Positions 21,228-30,789 of a stretch of 64,000 bases of DNA are shown here, piece by piece (position 1 is the first letter of the stretch; every line of letters starts with the position of its first letter). A program made the translations under genes and the position numbers. Under the pieces are notes generated by a model that saw only the letters and a program-made list of their open reading frames with translations, made no database searches and was not told where the DNA came from. Source of the stretch: Topomyia yanbarensis (Eukaryota; Arthropoda; Insecta; Diptera; Culicidae); NCBI RefSeq assembly GCF_030247195.1, contig NC_080672.1, positions 306,745,115 through 306,809,114 of the forward strand, in the 5' to 3' direction.

Positions 21228-23580
21228 CTATCATCCACGATGGCTAACATCGATTGGAGAGTATGCGACCACCAAGCGATTGGCTACCGTATCGGTCAAC
21301 GGAAGCCTACTGCAGCACGGAGAAGAGTAACCAGCGAGCGAAAGTGGAAGACGAAAGCCTTCAAGACCTCTTCGATGAGGCACTTCGGCTGAACAGCAGG
21401 ACCGAGAACGTGTATGCGGCCGATCCAACAAAAAGGATTGTGACGCCACAATGCCGTGAGAACTGGAGCCACGCAATACATGGAGTTCAGCTTCTGATTG
21501 GAACGAGACGCTTAGTACGCTACACGCTGCTTGTCTCAGAGCCAAAAGACGGGCTCAGAGAGCAATATCGGAGCCAGATAGAGAAGAGCGCAAAGCAGCG
21601 TTTCGGGACGCTAGGACCGCTTTGAAACGAGAGATCAAGCTTAGCAAGTCAGATTGTCACAAGGAGCTGTACTGCGAAGTAAGCGCCAATCCTTAGGGCG
21701 ATGTGTACCGAGTTGTGATGGCGAAAATATAGGGCTCGTCGACGCCAGCCGAAATGGGCCCGGGTAAACTGAAAATAATCATTGAGGGTCTCTTCTTGAA
21801 GCACGATCCAACTACCTGGCTACCGACACCGTACGGCAAAGAAGAAGGGACAAACACGGACGATCGGCATGTGACTAACGATGAGCTCGCCCGGTCCGTA
21901 TAAAATACCGTATGTGGTGCTGAAAGCTGCGATCGTGGCATATCCGGATATGTTCAAGATGGTGCTGCAGAAATGTTTAAAAGAAGACAACTTCCCCGAA
22001 ATGTGTAAGGGGCAGAAGCTGGTGTTGCTGCCAAAGCCAGGGAAGCCGCCGGGCGATCTGGTTTCGTATAGGCCCATATGTCTGCTGGATACACTCGAAA
22101 AACTCCTGGAAAGAATCATCCTTAACAGGCTGTCGAAATGCACGGCGGGTGAGCGCGGATTGTCCAAGATGTAGTTCGAACTTCACAAAGGAGTATCGAT
22201 AGTGGAGACAATTCGGATAGTGCTCGAGAGTGCTGAGAAGGTATCTAAACAAAAGCGACGAGGAGATCGATACCGCGCCGTGGTCACAATAGATGTGAAG
22301 AATGCATTTAAAAGCGCCAGCTGGGAAGTCATTGCTGCAGCACTGTACAGAAGTAAAGTGCTGTTGTACGAGACGAACGGTCCAATTCTTGGGAATGCGA
22401 TGTACGATGGGGTCTTAATACTGCGGCTACCAGGAAAGTGAAAACCTTTAGGTTTCACGGATGATGTGTCACTTACGGTGATGGGTGAGACACTAGAAGA
22501 AGTGGAGGTGTCGGTGATGGAGACGCGATCGAGAGCTGGATGAACGGGGTCAAGCTGCAAATAACTCACTACAAGACTGCAAAACGGTTCAGAGGGTGCA
22601 TGTCGACGTCGAAGGACACGTGATTGTAACGAAGTGTGCACTGCAGCAAATGGGAGTGATGATCGACGACCGGATGAGCTTCAACAACCACGTCGACTAC
22701 GCTTGCGAAAAGTCGGCGAAGGCAACGAACGCAATAGCGAGAATCATTTCAAACATCTGCGGTCCGAGAAGCAGCACGGGACGTCTGCTATCTACCTTTT
22801 CGTCATCGACACTCCGATATGGGGTTCCTGCCTGGGGTGCTGCACTAAAAACCAAGCGGAACCGTGGAAAACTGAACAGGACATTCTGGCTAATGACCGT
22901 GTGAGTCCATGAGTACATCGGAGGCAGTATGCGTTATCGCCGGGATGAACCCCAGGATTTCGAGTGCTAAAATCGGAGAAACACCAGAATTGTGAAGTAG
23001 ATAGTAAAAATCGATTCGATAGCGAGGTGGCAGCAGGATTGGGTCAGTTCAGAAAAAGGAAAGTGGACCTACCGGCTCATCCCAAACCTATCGACGTGGA
23101 TCAATAGAAAGTTCAGGAAGTATCTTCATCGGTTCGGGCACCGTCACCGCTATGCCCGAAGTGTGAGAACGTCGAGAGTCGGAGCACATGGTCTTTGAAT
23201 GTCCGTGGCTCAGAGCAGAGAGATGCACGAAACAGGAGGACCGGACATTAACCCAGATAATGTCGTCTACAGAATTACGAGCGACGTGAACATATGTAAC
23301 GTTGTCAACAGATCATGATTGCTTTACAGCGTGAATGGCGTGATGAACTGCGAGTAACAACTAGAGCTAGATTCACCACCGGAGACTGAACTGAGTAAAC
23401 CGCAGCAGAACACCACCAGTGGCAGGTCGTCGGTGCACCAGCGAACCTAACGCCCTGCTCCATCGCAATCGTCAAATTGACCTCGACACCCGGTTGGTTG
23501 GCTCGGTTTCGGGAAAACCTCTCTCGCCGGGGAATTCGCCGTCGGAGTAGGCTAGATCCATCGTCGGGGACTAGACCGAG

Positions 23581-24000
23581 TAGTTTGTAAACAAGATTTT
23601 AGTAAAGTCGGGAGCTGAATGGCTACAGAATCACAATGGTGGTCAGTAGGATCGTAGCGGAAACTTTTCAATTGTCCCGTACATCGACTTCGAACAAGTC
23701 TGATCATGTTCCGTAACGGAATGTAGTACCAAGGCTTTGTTTTGTTTACAGCATTATATTTTATTGCTTCGTATAAAATTACGAACTTTTTTCGTGAGCA
23801 CTGCACAGTTGCAGAAGCCACTGAATCAGTGTGTTTCTTCCCCTTGACAAATGCTTAGAATTTTTCGATGGGACCAAAGTTGTGACAATTTGGAGGATTT
23901 ACCTACGTTGGTACGAATGGTTCGTATTACTCTAGTGCCAGTTTGGAGTAGTGACAGCTGGTCAAAACGGGTCAACACGTAACCTTTTCATTGTGCTAAT
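23581..24000. other. No gene recognised
   Basis: An 89-codon minus-strand open frame (23552-23821) has no recognisable domain. Nothing else is visible between the R1-like 3' end and the SINE-like sequence. Confidence 0.4.
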
Positions 24001-24002
24001 TT

Positions 24003-24200
24003 TGAAAGCGCCGATATTTGAGTGGCAAGCGTGACTGCTTATTTCCCCAGTGGTCTGAGTTCAATCCCAGCCGAGGTCGTTAAGTTTTTCTGGTGAAAAA
24101 CCCAGCCCCCTGGCAACCCTATACCATCATATGGAGTTTGACAGCGATCTACATATATGGGGCGTTATAGCTATAAAGCCCCAAACAAAGAATTATGTTC
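24003..24200 (+). mobile_element. tRNA-derived SINE (probable)
   Basis: GTGGCAAGCGTG (about 24021) resembles an RNA polymerase III A box, and GAGTTCAATCCCA (about 24058) a B box. Their spacing is tRNA-like. A seven-base TTCAATC loop sits between short complementary stems, as in a T-arm. The rest does not fold as a functional tRNA, and non-tRNA sequence follows, so a SINE head is the best reading. The 3' end is not defined. Confidence 0.55.
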
Positions 24201-26600
24201 GGCACTATACACGATGTTCAAGCATTCCACACGACGTTTTGCATCTTGTGGGATGATTTAATACCATATTATTCAGAAAATCAATATTTAGTAACTAATT
24301 CCAGCTTTTAATCATTCGATTCAAAATTAATGTTTTGATTTTCTTGGCAGTGATTCTGGCTGTACAGAGCCGTCGTTCTTGACAGGGGGCTGGAAAAATC
24401 CCTCTGGTCACTTCTTCTTTCAGAATGAAAGTTAGCCAGACTTTGGTATTTGTCAAAATTATTTGAAATTCGGGAGTTTTTTATCAAGAGAAATGGGTTC
24501 CATATGCATCAAATACACGGTGGGCGAGATTTCTGTGAAGCTTCTCTGATTTGTATAAACGATCGCATTCATTTTGATACCTGTTAATACTATCCACAAT
24601 ACAGTGTAATTAATATAATCTTTTTCCTTAAAATTGGTTAATTTGCCAAGGAACCACTTATCTGCCAAAGTGGTGAAGGAAAGACTAGGCCGCTAGCCTA
24701 CGCTCGATAACAGACAATATCGCGCTGCTTCAAGCCGATCGATTGGAAAACGGATTGCATCAGATTGAGATTACAACAAAACTAATGGGAGCCCGAATTT
24801 AACACGCCACCAATAATCTTGAAAAACGAACTCGTCACGGCACTGTCAATGTCTGGCCGAATGGTGCCACACGTAGGTACCCCGGGCCAATCGTACGGTC
24901 GGTAGAGCAAAGCGCCATTTGTGAAAAACACAAATTGCTACAGAAGTAAAGGCGTGTTAAAACAATAAAACGTCTGACCTCTGATACAGGGCACGTAACT
25001 TTACACGGATTCTTTTTCCGTTCTCAGTTTACCCTGTTTTACAATCGATGCTCTGATGTGAAAACTTTCCAACAAAGACCGTACAATGGAATATCGATGT
25101 AGGCAGAAGTTTGCAAGTACTGCTCACAAAAAAAATCAAGACTTGGGAACGAAATTGAAGACGTTGATCATTAAATATTGACCATTCATCTCACATAAAA
25201 GCAAAATATATGAAGCACAGATACCCAGCAAACAAAACCAGAGAAAAAAAACTTTTTCCCATGGATCAGTAACTTTTCCGGGCAGCTTTTTTGTCCATGT
25301 TTTTCTCTTTTGTCCTCCATTCGATAAGAGTAACACGACGCGAGCTTTGTAAAGCAGTCATGCGTTAATTTATGTTTCAGTTATCAGGAATCAGCGGTCC
25401 CTGGATTCAACATAAAGATTCACTGTTCGGAAAGGCGTGTAGCTTTTTAAAGGTTTCGTTGCCATAACTGCCGAAAAGCACACTGCATGCAGTTGAATTC
25501 CACAATTTTAATAGCGTTTTTGTTTTTTCTTGGTGCTACACCGGTGTAGTGTAAAGAAAGAGATAGACTGATTACACCCAAGTTTGAATGAGTGTAGCAC
25601 CGACTACACCGGTGTAGTACACTGTCAAAAACGAAAATGCCATAAGTTTCCGCCCATCAGACGGACTTGTTACATGCAAACAGAAACCTTAACCGCTGCA
25701 TCCGCACCAGGCTACCATTCTCTGCGGTGGTTGAAAATTATTTTCTGTATCCTTTTGGTCTACCCATTCCAGTTTGCATAAAACCCGACCACATGATTTT
25801 GATTGAAACCACTTCAAAGGATTATTTGCGTGCAAGTACAATCAAATTGGAGTGTTGTTATTTACCTGATGGGATTTGGCCGCAGATACATAACGCAAAT
25901 GCAAATAATAACGAACAAATTGCAGACTAACAGACGGTGTACGTTCCGAGTAAGGGCTTTCGCTTCAGATTGCACCAAAACTCTCATACATTTTCACTTC
26001 CCGTGTCGTGGGCGGTTAGGTAATCCATATTCTGATGTTTGCTACTAAATCGTTTTTTATCGTATAATGAATTTTTTGGGCCGTATAGAATTACTGTTTC
26101 AGTATGTAAACATGATATAGGTAATTGAACAAGTAATCGACTGTCACAAGCTCACTAGGAACCTTTGGCAAATCACGATGCGTTCCGAATCATCATATAT
26201 AATAAATAGTAGGCTGCCGGAAATACCAGGCAGTTTGAAACGTTCTGGACTTTTTCGGGAATTTTTTGTTTATATATATTTTTTCAACAATTGTCTTTTT
26301 AGAGCTATCGATATTCGATCAATTCAATTTTTTTGTATAGTACCTGGCGTCAAACCCTCCATCGTGACATTATCATTGTAATAAAACCGCTTGTCAGCAA
26401 GCCATCAATTCTAATTCTAAAACAAACAACAATTTCACCGGTCTTAATCGAAGAAAAAACGCATGTAAGGGTTTTGTAGCCTAATTCAGTCGGAGCATAA
26501 TGCTTGTTTTCGAGCACCTGTCAACACACGCCGGACGCAACGCGCGCACGTTTCTCGTCTGTTCAAATGGTGAAGCAAAAGGATGAATACATGTTCTGAT
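24201..26600. other. Decayed intergenic DNA, no gene recognised
   Basis: Several short open frames (24459-24668 minus, 25136-25336 minus, 25584-26048 plus, 26178-26381 plus) have no motifs. The one striking structure is a pair of identical 14-bp palindromes, CTACACCGGTGTAG, at 25537-25550 and 25603-25616. Confidence 0.45.
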
Positions 26601-26640
26601 TAGATGTTTGTCACGTCGTCTATATCACGAAACATCACTT

Positions 26641-26865
26641 TCAAACTTGCGTAACTTTTTTCATGGACTGTGATTTGTCCGAGCTGAGGACCTTGATTGC
26701 AGCCTGACTATCGGAGCAGAAGTTTATAACTTTAAAATCAAGTTGGATTTTTATGTTTCTATCAAATACATGAAGTTGTAAAAAGAGATGCCGAGAGTCC
26801 ATTTGAATAATTCGTACCGCATGCCAAACGTGCAACATCATGGCTATACCGTTCGGACGGTACAA
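26641..26865 (-). pseudogene. RNase H remnant of a non-LTR retrotransposon
   Basis: The minus-strand frame contains KVINFCSDSQAAIKVLSSD, which matches the second strand and active-site Asp block (xxxSDSQAAIKAL) of RNase H domains carried by LOA/I-type mosquito retrotransposons. The upstream part of the frame is poorly conserved, and the following blocks (VPGH.., NE.AD) are not seen. Only this fragment remains. Confidence 0.6.
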
Positions 26866-26924
26866 TAAACGGTCAAGGGAGGGGGGCGTGGTATGGGTAA
26901 CTCGGTAAAAGGAACCTTTTTACA

Positions 26925-27180
26925 TTTCTTATAAAAGAAATGTATACAATTTGCACAAACGCACGACGATTTGGGGCAATGTCTGTGTGTCTCTATATGT
27001 AGGTAACGGACAAACGCTCTTGCGTGCTTCTCAGCAATGGCTAAACCGATCTTATCCAAATCAATTTCAAATTATAAGCCCAACATTCAGACAGAACGCT
27101 ATTAATTTGTTTTTGATCCTGATGTTTAGTTTCCAAGATATGGATGTTTAAATGTGTAAAGAAGGTGATATTTCAGTTTT
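26925..27180 (+). repeat. Diverged relative of the CCTTTCTCAAT repeat family (possible)
   Basis: ACATTTCTTATAAAAGAAATGT followed by ATACAATTTGC has the same layout as CCTTTCTCAATAGAAAGG followed by TATTGCAATTGC at 45419: a short hairpin, a similar spacer, then TCTGTGTGT-type text. Sequence identity is low, so this is a tentative relationship. Confidence 0.35.
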
Positions 27181-28080
27181 TTTTTTAAATTAAATGTCGA
27201 AATTGGCAACATAGACAAAAAAGTTCATATAACCTCAGACAGCTCATACTAACACCTTCCCAACGAGCTGCCGGTTCTCATGGTAAAGAGGGACAAAGTG
27301 AAAACGACCTATAGTTTGTAGAAATCGAACTATTTTAAAAGAGACGGGGCTGATTGGCGGCTCGACGTGGATTGACTGTTGCTGTGAGACGTGTTTGCAA
27401 ACACTATTCCACAGTTCAATGGCAATGTTGGTGGGCACGTCTCGCAGTGGAGATCATTGTGTGTCGATTTATCGATCGACTTTCTCATAGTGCACATGTT
27501 AATTAAAGAAATGGAAAAGTAGAAACCTATTATTGGTCGCTTTGTAATAATTGTTGTTTTAGTACTAGTGTACAATTGTTATATGGTAGTCGCATGTCTC
27601 TCTGTGTATTTGTTCATCTGAGTATTTGTGTATATGAAAGAGTAATGAGTAATCCGGTGTTAAATATGTCCATTCGACTCGATTCATTCGGGAAGATCGG
27701 ATTGGATAAATTAAGGCAAAATTAATTTACCGACGCACGTGAATCATCCATTCCCGGTAAGCTTGGCATGATAAAATTCTAACAGAATGTAATTGTCGTT
27801 AATGGTAAATAAACATCATTTTCTGGCATTTAGACGAGTTCAAGCAGTTTGATTGCATGTTATTTTATTCTACTTCATTAGTCTGGTTTAGTTGTGCTAC
27901 TATTAGTTTGATTTTCCCGTACTGATGTATAACAAAAATAATATCGGTTCATTTATACATTTCTGATTATTCTCTTTGCATCTTTTTTCTTTATTCGGTA
28001 TGTTATGTTTCCCTTTATTACTATATCTTAAATTAGATTCATACTAACACAACTAATTGCATATTCTCTCATACACACAA
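27181..28080. other. No gene recognised
   Basis: AT-rich DNA with unremarkable short frames (27244-27438 and 27330-27575, both minus). No repeats with terminal structure were seen. Confidence 0.45.
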
Positions 28081-28089
28081 TCTCTCTGA

Positions 28090-28195
28090 TTCCAAACGTT
28101 CAAACGCTCGTGGTCTTCGCGACAACACAAACGTGGTCACAAACGCGAACATGCAATTGCAATCATCCACACATACTTACCGCGATCCCTCCAAC
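28090..28195 (+). repeat. Short copy of the ACGCTCG/TTCGCGA repeat
   Basis: AAACGCTCGTGGTCTTCGCGA and following ACACAAACG/CGCGAACATGC words resemble 38380-38450 and 39580-39620. It lies just before the 5' end of the Jockey-like element, whose 3' end is followed by the other copies. This suggests the element landed inside this repeat. Confidence 0.45.
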
Positions 28196-28476
28196 ATTAA
28201 AACACTCCGGTAATTAAGTGAACGTATTAACACCTTTAAATTTAATTTCTTCAGTAAAAAGGATTCCAGTCGCTCGACGGACATTCTTTTTCCAATCGTA
28301 TGCTGCTCGCCAGTGAAATTATAGTGCAAAAGTGCCTTATTTCACCTTGTGAAAACTTCGTTAGTCTACGGGAAAATTGTGACACTTCAACCTGTGTGTA
28401 ATTCCCCACCAAAAACTTTACACGCTCACTTCGTCATCTGCACGCGAGTAGTGGAAAGTGTTCCCCACACTTCAAC

Positions 28477-29266
28477 TTGGCGCATAGCGAGTCGAAATCT
28501 AAAAGTTTAATACAGGGCGGGTTGAAATCAACAATGAGTCATATTTGCAAGTCATGTGACTCGCCCTTTAATGGGATTGAGAAAATTGCATGCCGCGGCC
28601 ATTACGGATCGGTTTACCACCGCACCTGTCTTCCCGGTATGCAGCGATCCGCACTAAACCTATTGTCGAGTTTCAACAACAACATGTACTGGCTGTGTGA
28701 CGATTGTGCTCGTAGTTTCAACGAGTGGGTGCAGAAATCCGATTCCGTTGCTCCCATTGTGGATACACAAAAATTATGTGAGGCTGTAGATAATTTGAAC
28801 GCTGTCGTCTCTAATCTCTCGAGCCGGATCAAAACTCACTTTCCGGCCAATTCTGGTTCTGTGGCTCAAAGGGTACTGTTTGTCAAGCGATTTCCGGGGG
28901 ATCTGCCCACTCCGAAACGAAGTCGCGAGAATAATGCAAAAAATCGTGCCACTGCAGCCGCTGTGTGTGGTACTAGAGCCATTCAGCGAGAAATCAAAAC
29001 TGTTGCGGATGAGCGGGAGCAGTTCTGGGTTTATTTGAGCCGTCTCGACCCGATCCATACAGTGGAGAAAATTGTTGCTATGACCCAGGAATGCCTTGGA
29101 ATAAGCGACACACCCAAAGCAGTTTTGTTGGTCAAGAAAGATACCGATCTCACGAAACTCAACTTCATTTCCTTCCGAGTTGAGATTCCGAGGGGACACC
29201 GCACTCAAAGCGTCTACTTGGCCAACTGGAGTACTCGTTAGGGAATTCAATTTCGACCAGCCATAG
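28477..29266 (+). pseudogene. ORF1 (PHD-type zinc finger) of the Jockey-like element, one late frameshift
   Basis: The open frame runs 254 codons to 29241. Its N-terminal part has a C4HC3-like cluster: C24, C27, C39, H42/H48, C51, C74, C77 with W72, as in the PHD-like ORF1 proteins of Jockey and CR1-type retrotransposons. These proteins bind element RNA in the particle. A central Lys/Arg-rich region is followed by a conserved C-terminal block (DPIHTVEKIVAMTQECLGI, DTPKAVLLVKKD, LNFISFRVEIP). The last 8-10 codons read differently: shifting frame near 29217 restores the family-like ending VLVREFNFDQP and a stop at 29264-29266. It is otherwise intact, which makes it the best-preserved coding part of this element. 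The start ATG at 28477 is the first in frame; M20 (MSHICKSC) is an alternative. Confidence 0.8.
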
Positions 29267-29804
29267 CAGGATAGATTTCGCTAATGGAATATCGGGATGC
29301 ACTGCCGCTTGTATTATGGAAGCCCTCGATCCCCCCACCACAGTCCAGCTACTGCAGCCAACGTTCACCAGTCGTCCCGGTCCTGTGTGTGGGAGTAGAG
29401 AAAGGCAGAGATGGCATGGCGCACATCATATATGCGCACTCTCGCACATCTTCCATAAATTGTGCGCGCAGCTCTGTTTCTCACTTCTACCACTGCGAAG
29501 CCCACTCATTTACAAACCGGATAATACTGCGCGAGGGCAATATTGTGTGAGCGGTAGAAAATCTTCTATGAGTGCTGCTGTACTGTGAGATGTTCTCTAT
29601 AGCTTATCTTTCGTAAATATGCGAAAGCACAGCAGCATGCTCTGCGTGCTCATGGAAACTTCTCTGTGCACAGTTTTCTGCGCACAGTCAGCTGAACTCT
29701 TCTGTTTTCAATGCAAACTGATCTCATCGAGTAAACAGCAGCAATCAGGTAAATGCGTGCGTTTTGTCTGATGTGAAAATGGCGAAGAGCATGTTAGCAG
29801 AAAG

Positions 29805-30648
29805 CAGTGGCGGATCCAGAGGGACCTAGAGTTCGTCGCGGTTGCGGTAATTACCGCTACTATATAGAAGTACTGGTATTTCGACTTTATTTTTTTGGTG
29901 AGATTCCTTTAAGAATGAAAGGTGGTTTTCACTACGTAAATGTGACAATCATCCGTTTCATTTTCATATGTCAAAAACATTGAAAATATGAAAATTTAAA
30001 GAAAAAATATGCAACTTCATTTCTTATTACATTTTTATTCCACATTTTTCAATTAACTGAAGGGTTGCTAAAATAAAAGTTTTCCTATTACTGCAGTAGA
30101 ACGTTTTTGAATGTATAATGTTTGCCTACGGAATTTTATTAATAGAAAATACAAAAGTTGATTTTTTTCATAAACATTACATTCTGAGGAGTCTCTTAAA
30201 GTTAAATTTTCGTGTGAATAAGAATAACATTTTATTATATATGGTATGTACAATTTTTCAACACTATTTTTAAAAATATAAAAATTTTACCGCATTTACC
30301 GCATTACCGCGCGGTGCGGTGCGGTAAATAAATTGCGGTTACGGTAAGCGGTGCGGTTTTATAATTTTTTTGCGGTTGCGGTGCGGACAATCCATTTACC
30401 GCCCACATCCGCACCGCGACGAACCCTAGAGGGACCCCCTCCGAAAATTTTCAACTTGGTGAGAAATTTTGAATATGAGTTTCGATTTTATATTAGTTTC
30501 AAACTTAAAATCATTGCAAACCAAATTTGACCACCAAAACTGGTTTTCATTAAATGAGGTTGTTACACATAACGTATTGTACAATGTTCATTCAAAAATC
30601 AAAATTTCGGACCCCCCCCCTCGAAATTTTTTTCTGGATCCGCTCCTG
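29805..30648. mobile_element. hAT MITE (level 3), CAGTGGCGGATCCAGA ends
   Basis: The left end CAGTGGCGGATCCAGA and right end TCTGGATCCGCTCCTG are inverted repeats with a few mismatches. The flanks are GCAGAAAG (29797-29804) and CCAGAAAG (30649-30656), an 8-bp duplication with one difference. CAGTGGCGGATCCAG is a widely seen hAT-type terminus. It has no coding capacity and contains the element at 29827-30428. Confidence 0.8.
29827..30428. mobile_element. hAT-type MITE (level 4), TAGAGTTCGTCGCGG ends
   Basis: A 602-bp element with ends TAGAGTTCGTCGCGG and CCGCGACGAACCCTA, flanked by the perfect octamer GAGGGACC (29819-29826, 30429-30436). Its interior is AT-rich. Near the ends it is dense in GCGGTAA/TTACCGC words in both orientations, probable subterminal binding repeats. 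The insertion lies only 22 bp inside the terminus of the level-3 element. Confidence 0.85.
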
Positions 30649-30789
30649 CCAGAAAGTGTGGTCGAGAACTTCTTTTTCGAGAAAGCAGATTGATAACGGA
30701 AGTGGAAAACTTGTTAAAGTTGCATGTTGTAATTTGTGTGATGTAAACGCAAAGCAGTTATCATTGTTAGGGGAAAGTGCTGATTAATT

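Larger units (their letters stand above)
18120..23580 (+). pseudogene. R1-like retrotransposon, degraded and interrupted
   Basis: ORF1: a gag-like stretch at 18120-18500 and 19870-20045 leads to two CCHC-type zinc knuckles at about 20290-20410 (CWKCGETVHLARDC, then CMLC...H...C). ORF2: the endonuclease motif DGDFNAWAVEW near 21060 and the linker LNSRTENVYAADPTKR near 21400. The RT includes PYVVLKAAIVAYPDM and YRPICLLDTLEKLLERII (22060-22120), then RYRAVVTIDVKNAFKSASWE near 22270, then FTDDVSL near 22455 where FADD would be expected. The thumb is DDRMSFNNHVDYACEK and the C-terminal Cys/His region lies near 23100-23220. Many stops and frameshifts. Insertions at 18283, 18505, 20057 and 20464 and an AG microsatellite at 21188 have broken it up. 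Confidence 0.85.

Noticed and set aside
24015..24085. Functional tRNA gene
   Set aside because: Box-like motifs are present but acceptor and anticodon stems do not form; a SINE head is more likely.
28477..29241. Host PHD-finger gene
   Set aside because: The PHD-like cluster with the DTPKAVLLVKKD-type C-terminus and the following linker match retrotransposon ORF1, not a chromatin protein.
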